Source: Favolaschia claudopus
Lineage: Eukaryota; Basidiomycota; Agaricomycetes; Agaricales; Mycenaceae
Assembly (NCBI GenBank): GCA_037176885.1
Contig: JAWWNJ010000036.1
Location: forward strand, 1,364,001-1,428,000
Direction of reading: 5' to 3'
DNA length: 64,000 nt
Positions 42,360-53,815 of the stretch are shown here, piece by piece. Both the position numbers and the translations under genes were made by a program. Each line of letters starts with the position of its first letter. Within the stretch, counting starts at the first letter, position 1. The notes beneath the pieces were generated by a model. That model had not been told where the DNA came from and did no database searches. It saw nothing but the letters and a program-made list of their open reading frames with translations.

Positions 42360-42970
42360 GGACGGGGATTGGAGTGTTGGAGGGGGTGTGTTGCCTATAT
42401 ACTTTGTCTGCGACACAGGAGAACACAGGAGCAATCTTGTCTCAATTTTCTTTCACTCAAGTCGGCCGACACAGCTTGGAGGGGAGCTGATCCATGGATG
42501 TAATTCAGGGAATACAGGGATTTTCTGACGCCGATTCGAAGCCGTGGGGTGTGATAGCAATAAGTTTAAAGGGCTAGTCTGCAGCATGCTGTGGCGGGAT
42601 TTTGAGCGAGTGATTTCGAGTTTTTCTGCCTCAGGAGGCGCAGTGATGGTACAGGGAGGCAGGAGAGAAGATTTTAGGGCACGACACAGAGGTGAAGAAG
42701 CCCTTCGAAGATGCACCCAAATTCGAGATGGTGGACGCGTCATCAGGCAAATTTCCTAATATGGCAATTTTGACACTCATCTGGATCCGCTTTGGACGAC
42801 TTGCAAGTAAAGCCGGAGCCGCTGGCAGACTCTGACTCGATCCCTGCAACAGATCTTCAACGCAGTTCCTCCCGGATTGTTTGCATCGTGTTTTCATCTG
42901 CTTTCATCCAGCCATTACTTATCCAGCCTCATTCCCGCCTTCTAAAATCTACGACCACTATCGCGCCAAA
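42360..42970. other. Divergent intergenic region
   Basis: Shared upstream region of the fucosyltransferase-like gene (minus) and the broken APH gene (plus); no TATA of confidence, no gene. Confidence 0.5.
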
Positions 42971-43935
42971 ATGTCCTCACCATCGGGCCAATCCGAATCA
43001 CAAGAACACGACCTCTCCATCCCCACCGGCGTCCAAAGCTACCTGAGTTCCACAAAATTCGCCTCTCATACCGTTACACCATTAATCGGCGGGGGTGGTA
43101 ACTGGACTTTTCGCCTGCACCTCCTCGAGCCGTACGACGGCAAGAAAACATTGGTCGCGAAACATTCACGAGGGTATTCTGCGGGTGATGCACCGATTCC
43201 GCTTGATATCGAGAGACAGGTCAGTTTCCGTTCTTCGAATTTGTGCATTTAAACGAAAATGCCCGATATGTATCTAGGCCTTCGAAGTCGAGGCTCTCCG
43301 AAGAGTCAAACAAAATGTCTTGTGTCATGACGGCCTTGCGACGGTGCCGACGGTGTATCACTTTGACGAAGAGGCGCATGTTATTATCATGGAGGATTGT
43401 GGGGAGGGGTCACAGACCTTGAAGGCTTTGATGAGGGAGAGTCCACCCACGCCGGCTGTGGCGCAGGAGATTGGTCGCGCGCTGGGAGAGTTTCTCGGCC
43501 GGCTGCATTCATGGGGCGCCAATGACTCGAAACTCCTGGACCACTTCTGTCAGAATGAATTGGGCAAGGTAAGTACGAAGTACTGTGTGCCAATCGCTTC
43601 CAGTACTCGAGCAATTTGTCAACAGAAAATCACCTCTTGGATAACCTACGACCGCATCATACCCATGCTCACATCCACCCCACCCCACCCCGCCGTCTCC
43701 CTTCTCCGAGAACCCGTTCCGGAATCAGACCTCGACGACATCCGCGCCATCATCAGCGAACGCACAAAGGAGATCCACACCTCCCGCGAGACGTTCACCA
43801 TGGGCGACTTCTGGACAGGGAACATCCTGGTCAACCTCCGCGCCAACCCTGATCATGACGGCTCGCCGAGATCGTTCGCCAGCGTGTACGTCGTCGACTG
43901 GGAGCTCGCCAAGGCAGGCGTTGCCGCGCTCGATG

Positions 43936-45226
43936 TAGTGTTGTCAGGGTCGGGTCGGGCCGCCAAGCCCGGGCTTGGGTCGGGTCGGGGAAGGTCAGGG
44001 TCGAGTTCAGCGCCCGACCCGACCCTGGAGGTAAGGTCGGGTCGGGCTCGGGTCGGGTCTGGGTCGCGACCCGGGTCGCCCACGGAATATATTGATCTCG
44101 TGTCAAGAGACTTTCTCACCTATAAGTATTGCTCGTACGCTGGTCAATTTGCTTCGGTATTCACTCTAGATGGTTTCAAGTTGGACTGCTCATAGCTTGT
44201 GGTAAAAATTGCCCTATTTGGGTTGTGGGAGGTGATGGGATTCGGCTGTTGCCGATCAACGCTTGACTTTGCCCGCCATTCTCTCTTGGGATTCACTCGA
44301 AATTGATCTTCAAGTCTAGAAACAAGCAATGTCAGCTGAGGAAGTACAAAATTTTCATTGATGCTTTGACCCAAGGTGCTCAACACCCCCCTCAGAATTC
44401 AGGTGCCCGACCCGGGTCGGCGACCCGGGCCTCGGGTCTCTCAGATGCTGAGACCCGACCCGCGACCCTCGTTGAGCGCGGGCCTGGGTCGGGTCGGGTC
44501 GGGCTCAAAATAGTGATGTCAAGGTTCGGTCCAGAAATCGGTTCGAACCTGAACCGAACTGGACCGAACGCTGCGTTCAGGTTCAGGGTTCAGAATTTCC
44601 CCGAACCGAACGCAAAATTGGGGTTCAGGTTCGGGCGGTGAGCATTGCGTTCAGAACGCGTTCGAACGCCGAACGCGAAAGCCCATCAATATTGCATCAA
44701 ATCGTCAATTTTGACCCGAAATTCTCGTCTCACAGCGTTGATCCGAAGGATACATACCTTGCAACGGAGATACTGGCAACTCTTGGCAATCAGTTTCACC
44801 TTCGGCGCGTTGTGGGTCAAATGTAAGTCCATCGATGGCGCATCAATGAGGTCTAAGTATTCGGCCGATGTTTCCCCCGCACATATTTGGGCTGTTTGTT
44901 GTCACGAAAGGGCAGGCAGTGGAGAACCAAACTTCAGGACATACCAGGAGTGAGAGGGAAGCCCCGGATATGTTTCTGGGGCACCATTTTTCGACCCCGG
45001 AAGTTGCCGAGTTGGGAAAGGTTCGAACGCGTTCGAACGCCGAACCGAACCTGAACGCGCGTTCAGGTTCAGAGTTCGGTGATTTACTGAACTGAACGCG
45101 ACGTTCAGGTTCGGGGTTCACAGAAAAGAGCCCCGAACCTGAACCGAACCGAACCTTGACATCACTAGCTCAAAAGCCCGGGCTTGGGTCGGGTCTCGGG
45201 TCTTCGACCCGACCCTGACAACACTA
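43936..45226. mobile_element. 1,291-bp hAT-like MITE (outer), inserted in the APH exon
   Basis: Ends TAGTGTTGTCAGGGTCGGGT and the inverted CGACCCTGACAACACTA. A perfect 8-bp target duplication GCTCGATG lies at 43928-43935 and 45227-45234. The ends are rich in GGGTCGGG words, inverted at the other side. Without the inner element and its duplication it is about 626 bp. No transposase. The 8-bp duplication and TAG-N-G start indicate hAT. Confidence 0.9.
44511..45167. mobile_element. 657-bp hAT-like MITE, copy 2 (nested)
   Basis: Reads the same as copy 1 at 24860-25516 by eye (offset 19,651). It is inserted inside the outer MITE with a perfect 8-bp duplication GCTCAAAA (44503-44510 and 45168-45175). 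Two like copies 19 kb apart point to recent activity of a hAT transposase elsewhere in the genome. Confidence 0.92.
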
Positions 45227-45603
45227 GCTCGATGTAGGGCAGTTCTGCGCGGAGATGCTTTGTTTGGATATCTTCCACCGGGAGTCGGCGGGGGAGAGTT
45301 CGAGGAAGCTGATCGAGGCGTTTTTGACAGAGTATCGGAGAAATTATGGTGGGCTGATGAAAGAGCATTTTGCGAATGTGGCGGCGAAGCATGTTGGGGC
45401 GGTGAGTCTTCTCTCTTGAATAAAAAATCGCGAGGCTGATTGAGGACTCGGATGAGCAGCATCTGGTCACGATCGCGCCGGAAGTAAATTGGGGTCCACC
45501 TGAAGAGTCGGTGAAAGCGGTTGAGCTGGGGTTGGAGTATTTGATGGAGGGGTGTTCGGATCGGTGGGTTCGCGAAAGATCTGTCTTGGCTCCGTTGATG
45601 TGA

Positions 45604-48600
45604 GACATCAATATTGTTCTGGATTCAGAAGTAAGTAGTCTTTTGTTCAACGCTGTTGTAAATCATCCGCTCATCCAGAAAGAATCACAACGACATTGAC
45701 GTGAAGCTGTAAGTCGTTCACACTTCCTTATTTCCGCTCCGTTTTGCTCTCCTTTTTGTGTTCTCTTCGTATTTCTTCCGTTTTTAGCCCTTCCCAATGT
45801 GGGCCATTCAGATGAAGGGAAAACGCACACAGTCAACTGGACAGTTTTCAGTGAAAACATTGAAAAAATGGAGCGAAAAATGGGCGAGGGGTGGATGCTC
45901 CGCACAGAACTCCCCTAGTTTCTAGCTTTGTTGTATATCATTTACTGTAATCTTTTCGAAGGTATGAATTGCGTATGAAAAGGTACCCTCGACAAAAGTT
46001 GAACCAAGTTGTAACAAGTTGTAGCAAGTTGTTCTGTTGGACAAATGGTAAGACAGTGAGCAAACAGGAAGCATAAGAGGCTAGGTGCAAACCCGAATGG
46101 CTGAGAGCAGGGAAGGATTGCCAGCAGTGTAGGACTCCGGGGCCGTCCAGAGAGAACAGTGTAACTGTGAGTGCACAGTGCTGTGGCAGGCTGTGGAATG
46201 TTGATCGAGCCACGCCACATGCGCTATGGTCTTATGGTTTATGTTTCCGCTAATACCCCCGAAACCCCAAACTTAACCCACACCCTCACACGACTACACT
46301 ACACATCCATCGAACACCTCCATTGCACCACCTACAACTTTATTTATCGCCTCCGGGCACCGCGTCTTAGTAGATTGTGTACTTGTTGCGGTATAAAAAT
46401 GCAGAGACAAAAAAAAAAAAAAAGATCGAGCCACGTGACCCATCACTGATCGCGTCAACATTTCTTCGAGTCGTGACCTTGTCCTCGACTCTTTCCTCGC
46501 TGCTCAAAGCCACTCTGCCACAGAGCCTGCACGTCGCTCAGCGCTCTGCTTTGGGCTAGGTGAGTGCCGGCCTAGGAGTGGCCCACCTTTCTCTCCAAGC
46601 TTGAGGAAAGAACGGACGAACGCAGCAACGCTTAGAAACGGTAAACCTTTCTAGCACGAAGTCAATGGTCTATTCTCTGACCTCTGCATAGGTTTTGGAA
46701 CTTATCATACCGAAACAAAGGTGAAGATGGAATGCATCCCAATCTGAATATGTTTTTTGTCCAAACGGTCAGTATAGTCTGCCTCGTCGAAGTCTGTGAC
46801 GGAATTGGCGCTTGTAACAGTGTCTGGGTGTCTGGAGACTTGTTTGCGACGTGTCGGAATTTAAGCCACCATTTCCACTCCTACGTGGCGTTGCGGCGTT
46901 GCAAGCAGCTGCCCGTGCGCATCGGACGAGGTCCCAAAGGGTTTTTCTCTCTTGCCACCGAGCGGATGTCGCCCCATCTGCATAACAGACGGCTGCATGG
47001 TGCCGCCATCCACCTATACAAGGCTGCTGCTCGATGACGAGGCTCGTCCCGGGGCTGCTGTACCGCGAATGTGCGTACTGGGTGGTTCATATTCTGGCGC
47101 CCTGACGCTTGGTGCGCGGGTTGTCGGGCCATATGTCACCGGATCGTGCACACGGATGGCGATACGGAAAACCTAGCAGAAGGACGCCTTTCAGGCAGAT
47201 AAAGCCAGGCAGCAGAGGCTGGGACCATCCCTCTCACTACCAAAGCCTTGTTCATTCTGTGTTCCGAGTCGTCTCATCGAGCACCCTCATACGGCGCGGT
47301 CTCCCGTGCATCTCACGATAGAGGATGAGCAAGCTGTTTGGCGTTTCTCGAGACCGAATCTTCTGATGCTAGTCTGAGCTGGCTACATCGGGATTCTCGC
47401 ATACCTGACGTGTCTTCGTCGACGATGGCGGGCGGTTTTCGTTTACCGTCATAGGCCTGTCGGAAGCGCGGCCGCTTACTCTCTTTCTCCTTCATCAGTC
47501 TCTCGTTGTCACTTTCTCATACCCGACGACCTGATCTACTCTCCAGGACATCCGGAGCCTCATGCCCCTCACTTGAAGCGCGCAGATCAGGACCGCAGAG
47601 AAACCGTCTGTTCCTTCCTATGCATATAATGCGGGTGGAGAGCGGTGGTGGGTCGAAGGACGCTCAGTGGAGAGCTTGATCCGCAGCGCTCGACCGCTCT
47701 CAGCTGTCGGCCAACGCTATCATTGGACGTGTCGGAGGAGCTTCCGCGAACGCACGTTCCGCTCGTTTTCTCCTTCCCAGCGTATCCTCCTCCGATCATA
47801 GGAACGGGGGCACGTCCTCCCGAGCCTTCATCGCCCGTCGCTGTCGACAGGGTGTTTTTGGTTCTCGTTCTCACCGTTCCTTGGTTCTTGCTCTTATATC
47901 TCTTTCTTCTGCGCCTCATGACGATGGCCGACGATGTGCATCTCGCTCTTCGCGTACGCGAAATCGTCTCCGTGCGGTGTCGGATCGACGACCTATCAAG
48001 GAGGAGGGGACATTTTCTGTTACTTGTGCGCCTCGTGGAGATGGATGGCTGACGATATGTATCCTCCTCTGCGCGTACTCGTAACCATGCGGCGGGTTGA
48101 CGTCCTATCAGGGATGTGGGGGATGATGGGACGCAGGCGCGGGTCTGTGAGCGCTTGGGTGGCGTTGCATGAATTGTATCAGAAGGAGAGAGATGGAATG
48201 TTCGTCTCTCTCCTTGCTCTATGTACTTGGTGAGCCAAGTAAGTGGGCTTGTACGGCGTCATTGGGGGAGGGGCACATTACGGACGGTAGAGGAGAGCTG
48301 CTCCAGGCAGAGGAGAGAGTCCGACGGACGCACTGCAGCATCGAGTGGCCGGGAATTGGGAGGATGCTACGAGCCCATCGGTGAGATGAGTCGATGGAGG
48401 CGAAAGAACAAAACAAGCGGAGCTTTTGGAGCTTGGAGTCGATTGCTGCGAGCAGACATCGACTCCAACGTTGTCATCCGCGAGTGCTTGTCGGTGTATT
48501 GCCGGATCGGGGTGGACAAGGAGCGGGGCCTGTTTGCGTCGCGTTTCGTTCGCTCAAAGTGGTGGTGCCACGATGCGCCGCTATTGAATTTCGGAGATCG

Positions 48601-49390
48601 ATGTGAGGGGTGGCAGGTGGATGATCGCGAGCTGCTCAAGGCAGCATCGTCCTGCTGAACTTTCAGCTGCGCGCCTGGGACGCTTTGCCGCCGTACTCGA
48701 GTACTTGTACGTGTGCGTGTACATGGATGGACGTCTGTATACGAAGGTCGTCGTTTGCGGATCCGGAAAGCGACGTGTGCTTGATATCAGCTGTCGTGCA
48801 CGAGCGAGCGAACGAGGGCTGCGATGCATTCGCATCCAGCTCTTACTTAGTCGTCGGGATGGAGGTGTTATCTGACCCGGCGGCCCTTGATTATATATGC
48901 TGGGAAAGCTGCGGCTACACTCTACCCCGGACCCTCCATTCTTCTCCGCCTCATGATTGTCCACGCGATACCTCCTCGGTCTCGCTTGTACCAGGGTATG
49001 GGCATTGGATACAGCACCGTCGTGCTGCTTGTGTTGCCCAGCTTGACTTTTCCAAGTTCCCCCCGCTCCCTCCTTCACTTTCTCCGCCTAGCTTTTGTCT
49101 GCAACCTGCGTACTCCACGTTCGGCGGTATCGGGAATGTCTCACTAGTCTTTCGTCACTTTGAGGAAACTAGGCGAGACATGGGGATCCCGGCGGTGGTC
49201 TCACACCAATCTTCCCCTATGGCCCAACCTATTTAATCTGGGGGGTGCTGGCTAGACGAAGGTGTCATCACAAAGCCTACTTCGTCTTCTCCCACAGTGA
49301 TAATCCTCTTGTTTACTCTTGCATATTTGCCACTTGGCTTCTCCTTCTCCTTCCATTGTTTTTTCATCCTTCGAGTTCTCGCCCTTTGAG
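45604..49390. other. Gene-poor stretch
   Basis: No recognised gene. A 15-nt A-run lies near 46410. Around 47,000-49,250 the sequence is CG-rich with a diverged tandem duplication of ~120 bp (GATGGCCGACGATGTGCAT at about 47,925 and GATGGCTGACGATATGTAT at about 48,043). Part of 47,000-47,070 resembles 61,040-61,110. Confidence 0.4.
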
Positions 49391-50118
49391 CATGACATCC
49401 ACCGCTTCTTCATCATCATCGTTGTCGTCCCCGATGACGGTCCTCGCGAGCGGGCTGGAGCTCAAGAGCCGCAAGAGTAAGGGTAACCTGGTGAGCCTCG
49501 TCCTCAATCGCGGTCTCAGTGCGTACTTACTCAACACGTCCTCAGCGTTCTGCAATCCCGCGCCCTGTCCCGAGAGCCCGAATCTCACCTCAGACCGGAC
49601 GCCCCTCGCCCTCCCATTTGCCTCACCACCACCATCGGGCTTTCCACCCTTCGCCGCTGGGGCGCTTTCCCGCCATCACACCTGAATCCGTCGCTTCTGC
49701 CGTCAACCGCGCGCTCACTTCGACGGAGCTTGTCTACGTCGTCGAGAAACTGCGTCATCCTGCTACCCGTCTACTCGCCCGACCCCGCTCCGCCCCACAG
49801 CCTCTCATCCGACGCGTCATCAAAACCAATCACCGTCGTGCTTCGGCTGCGAGCCGGGCCCAGCTTGCTGGTAGTCAGCCCTCGGGCTCGACCGTCGCGA
49901 AGACGGTGGAAGTACGGAATGTGTCTGTCGAGGTGGAGGCGCGCACTATCAAGCATGTCGTCGTGCTGATACGGAAGAAGGATACGATCTTCCATATTTG
50001 TGTTGGGCTAGATGCCCTCTTCTTCCTCTGTGTCGTCCTTTACCTTATTCGTCTTCTTGCGACGGCCACTGTTTCATCATCGGAAGCAGTGCGATTTTTG
50101 CTTTCGTATCCTACATAA
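49391..50118 (+). CDS. Possible small tail-anchored membrane protein
   Basis: Two open frames follow each other: MTSTASSSS... from 49391 with a Ser-rich start, and a frame from about 49546 to 50118 holding ITPESVASAVNRALTSTELVYVVEKL and a C-terminal membrane helix (HICVGLDALFFLCVVLYLIRLL). A donor GTGCGT at 49517 and several acceptors are present, but I could not find one junction that fits both frames. The later frame has real-looking amphipathic and membrane segments. No family is recognised; the model is tentative. Confidence 0.4.
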
Positions 50119-50553
50119 GTTATTAGGTGGACGTTCTTTTACTCGTGCTCGGTGCGCTTAGAGCAGAGAATGGACTGTAATACAATACAAATATCTATTC
50201 ATGGATGCCTTCATACAGTTTGCTCGTCACATGCAATGAAGATGAATGAAGCTCATAATGGCCTGCGCGCTTATCTTTCTTTGCGTGTCGTTGGTATCTA
50301 CCTAACTTGTCATGGCGTGCACCAACTGTTACTCGTCCAGATCCTTCATCCCCACAAGCAATATTTTCGCGACGTCTTTACCTTGGCCGCTGTGAGAATT
50401 TGATCAGAATGTCGGACGCTATGCGATCTGGATACAATTTTGTTTATGGGTAACGGCTAGTAGTGATAGATTACAATATGATACATTAAGATTGTAGATT
50501 GTCCGTGGCAAAGTTTCTAGCGCTGTCCTGCAGCTCCCTGAATACAAAGCTCG
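50119..50553. other. Intergenic between convergent genes
   Basis: Nothing recognised. Confidence 0.5.
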
Positions 50554-52596
50554 TCAACGGGGTACATTTCGAGATGAATAAACGGAACTGACTTCTATAT
50601 TCCTAGCATAATTCTGCAGCTGCGCCCACTCTAACAGCACCGCAAAGTAGTAGCAGTCATTTTGCTCATCTGTCATCACCCGCCGAGCGACCTCGGCGCC
50701 TCGCAGCTGTATTGAATGCGCCTCTTCGGGATTAGCGTTTGCCCATTCGATTTTCTCGACCAGATCAGATAGATCTGGGAGCACGGGGATGTAGTGTTCG
50801 TACGGTCTTATCCAGTCGTTGAAATATTCCTCGAATATCGTTGACTATGGGCGTCGACAATCAGCAAAACATGGTTTAAAGGGAGCAGGAAGAAGTAACT
50901 CACCTTGAAAACCAATGACCCCGATCTCAACAAACCCAGAAACCTCCCAGAGAACGTCGTTCCGTCGACATCCATGGCGTATTTATAGTTGTACAAGTTC
51001 TCGCGGGGCTGACCTTCTTTGGTGATGTTGTATTCTTCAATGATGGCGGTGCGATTGCAGCCCTCTCCGCAGAGCGTTTCGGCGAAGAGGGTGATGGCGA
51101 CGTCCATTAGAGCTGGATGCGCTCGCCCAATGTCGATGAGCTTGAACCGCGCGTAGTGGTGGTAGTTATCGTCGATGATCATACCGCCGTTGGACATTCC
51201 GCGCCAGTCTGTAGTTGTTGTCAGTGACAAAACGAAACAGAAAAAGAAAGCCAGAAGTGAACGCACACAGTTGGTCCTTCTTTTCCTCCCAGGGAACGTC
51301 ATCCGGATGCGCGAATTTGCCGGACCACCAGCTGCGCTGGTAATAGTACTACATGTAATAATTCGATGGTCCAGATTAAAACTTGCGTTCATCACAACAG
51401 AACGCACCATCGTCGGATACAAGATGTCCGCGAAACAAGGCGAGACCTTCGTCATACTCAGCATCGGGTACAGATCCGTAGTATATCCAGGACCGGGTTC
51501 AGCAGTGGCAATTAAAACTAAATAAAGATCGTGAGCCCGAATCCTGGCCAAGAAGTTGAAACAAACTCAACACCCGCTATCATTATTAGCTGTTGACATA
51601 AATCCACTCGCCTCCATCGGAATGTTACAGCCACTCTGTTCTGCGAAAAACTTGCTCGTCCCTGGGAGAGGGCGAATTTGAAAGGGCGTCGGATCCGTGG
51701 TAGGTTTAGATAATGCTCTTTGTAAAGCAGTGGGTTCGCGATAGTTGAATGCGACGCGGGGTTCGTCGTGGCTGTTGATGAGAAAAGTCATATTCGGGAG
51801 GCCGCTCGAAAACTAAATTAAGACAGGACGGTGGGTTAAACAGTGACTGGATGGTGCCACATAATCAATCAACTTACATGTCGCCAGTTATCCTGCCAGT
51901 CTGCGTAAGCGCTGTATCCGCTCATACTCAGCTCGACTTCTCCGTCCCTGATTTCGACTCTGCCGATGCCGACTTGTTCAGAATCGAGCTGCAAAGATAA
52001 CGATGAATAAATCAATATATATATTGTTGGAGAGAGAAACACACCACTCGAGTCGCACGATCAATCATATCCTGGAAAACCCCAGGATCGTGTCGAGCCA
52101 ATTGATAGAATGGCTTGAAATCGTTGTGGATACGATCGTACTCGTCAATCAAGCACGATTTCTCCCGCGCGAAATCGAACCACCGGTCGTAGTTGGGTGG
52201 AGGCGGCCGTCCTGTACGCAGGGAGTAGCGCGCAGAGGCCTGTTCAAGGGTGGTGGATTGTCGGGCGTATAAGGCGTCAACGGCAGCTTGAGCGGCTGCA
52301 GAGGGACTTTGTGTGGTAGGGGGAGGCGAAGTAGGAGGAGGGGCCGAAGTGGGGCGTATGGCACTAGGGATGAGGATACCAGCGCATACTAGGATGACCC
52401 CAATACCTGCAGCGATGGCTGCGCAACGCGCCCGACTTCGTACTCGAGTGGGACGTCGCAGTGCGGTGTCCGTCCGCTCCCATCCGTCTTCCGCTGAAGC
52501 GAAGCCATTTTGAAGAGGAAGGAGCGGAAGGGTTGATTCAGACGTAGCAGAGAGCGATGGATTTATGTGTTTCTTGAGAATTTGCAGGTACCCCAT
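50554..52596 (-). CDS. GT90/CAP10-type glycosyltransferase, type II membrane protein
   Basis: Exons: 52045-52596, 51878-51988, 51574-51812, 51408-51517, 51267-51348, 50904-51208, 50554-50844. An N-terminal anchor lies at about residues 58-80 (AIAAGIGVILVCAGILIPSAI), then a Pro/Thr-rich stem, YDRWFDFAREK, and the CAP10 domain: TTDLYPMLSMTKVSPCFADIL, YYYQRSWWSGKF, LYWRGMSNGG, RFKLIDIG, KYAMDVDGTTFSGRFLGLL, EEYFNDWIRPYEHYIPVL. In Cryptococcus, CAP10 relatives add xylose to capsule and glycolipid mannans; the acceptor here is unknown. The exon 3-4 junction is off by one base: four T follow the acceptor where three would keep the frame. That is a sequencing slip, a new frameshift or an unusual splice. 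Confidence 0.82.
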
Positions 52597-53815
52597 CGCA
52601 GACGAGGGTTCGGAAGAGGAAGGTGTGGTGAGTGGAGAATCGAGATGTAAATGACAGCAGCTGAACCGGATATAACGTTAACGTACCTCGGTCTTCAATT
52701 AGACGTCAAAATTTTTCAGGCGGGGATAGAGAACCGCTGATGCCTGATCCTCATTTCATTTCGACAATGCAGTGAGCTGAGACGCAGTCGAGGCAAAAAG
52801 TTTATCGTTGCGCGCGCGTCGGGGTCGGCTGCTTCATCTTTATCGTCTCCACTATATGGAAAAATGGAGCATTGCACAGTAAAAAAGCTGGAAAATTCGC
52901 TTACCCGGGGTATGTCGCGGCTAACTGTAAACGGGAAGCGGGACGGACGGGATACTGAGGCCGTTTCGTCACCCACGTTTGGGTCGGAATCAAAATTGCG
53001 CAGTCCGCAGTAATTCAATCGACGCCTGGCGGTGGCAAGCCACAAAGATGCCATAAGTAACGAACCCGTTTCTTGTCCGTATTTTGCGTCATTTCGAGGA
53101 GGAGGATTGGATGTCACCGAGGGCGGTCCAGATTATCATCCAGAAAGTTGTCAACGGCTTTTCGTTGCCTCAGTAACAGATGATATCCCGATCCTCCCGT
53201 CTGTCAGTTAGAGCGCAGGGCGCGAAAGATATGGACTGCTTTAAGTTTGAAATTTTCAGGTGCGTCGATGGTGCGCCTCGAGTTGCCCACAGATGATCAA
53301 GTAGCTGTAATTGACGCTGTATGGACAAAAGTAGCGTGTTTCAGGTGGTTTCCCGCTTGAAGGGCAACGTTGACATGCTGTATGTGTTTCCGGTGATTAA
53401 CGGAGGAGCAAAGAGGCATCGGCAAATTCCGGTTTGCCACTGCTTGGTCTCGCCCTCTCCTGGTCACCTCAATTGTAACATTGTTAGGTCGCCAGTCTGG
53501 TTCTCTCCCACCGTCCACGTCCCTCTGCAAGGCCCTCCAGTCATCTTCTTAGCACTTTTGAGTTTTCACCATTTTTTTGGAGCGTTGGGTCTTCAAACCT
53601 AAGTAATCAATCCTCAGTCTGCAGAGTCGTCCGCTTGGTTTTAACCGAGTTTTAACAGTGAGGAATGTTATGCAGATTCCAGAATCATAGCTCAAAACAC
53701 TGTCTATTTTATCCAAAGGTACGTGTGATCATGATGAAACGAGCGCTTGAGCCTCTGTATGACCTTCAAAATTCAAATTCTGAATTCCGTCGAGGTCAAG
53801 GTCATGGTGGGTGGA
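52597..53815. other. Intergenic
   Basis: ORFs at 52716-53117 and 53297-53530 (minus) have no recognised features. The rest is unassigned. Confidence 0.45.

Larger units (their letters stand above)
42971..45603 (+). pseudogene. APH-fold kinase paralogue, broken by nested MITEs
   Basis: Exons 42971-43219, 43278-43568, 43626-43935 continuing at 45235-45401, and 45460-45603. Without the insertion and one target copy these total 1,161 nt, like the intact paralogue at 38658-40023, with the same exon borders (exon 1 249 nt and exon 4 144 nt in both). The catalytic loop again reads TMGDFWTGN with Met for His, and VVDWELAKAGVAALDV is reached just before the break. After it the frame resumes at GQFCAEMLCLDIF. 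The disrupted frame reads into the MITE and stops at 44195, losing about 100 C-terminal residues. Splicing out of the element is not excluded but not evident. Confidence 0.85.

Noticed and set aside
45920..46220. Pair of ~91-aa minus-strand ORFs with hydrophobic stretches
   Set aside because: Overlapping frames of the same segment, no start context or neighbouring exons, no family.
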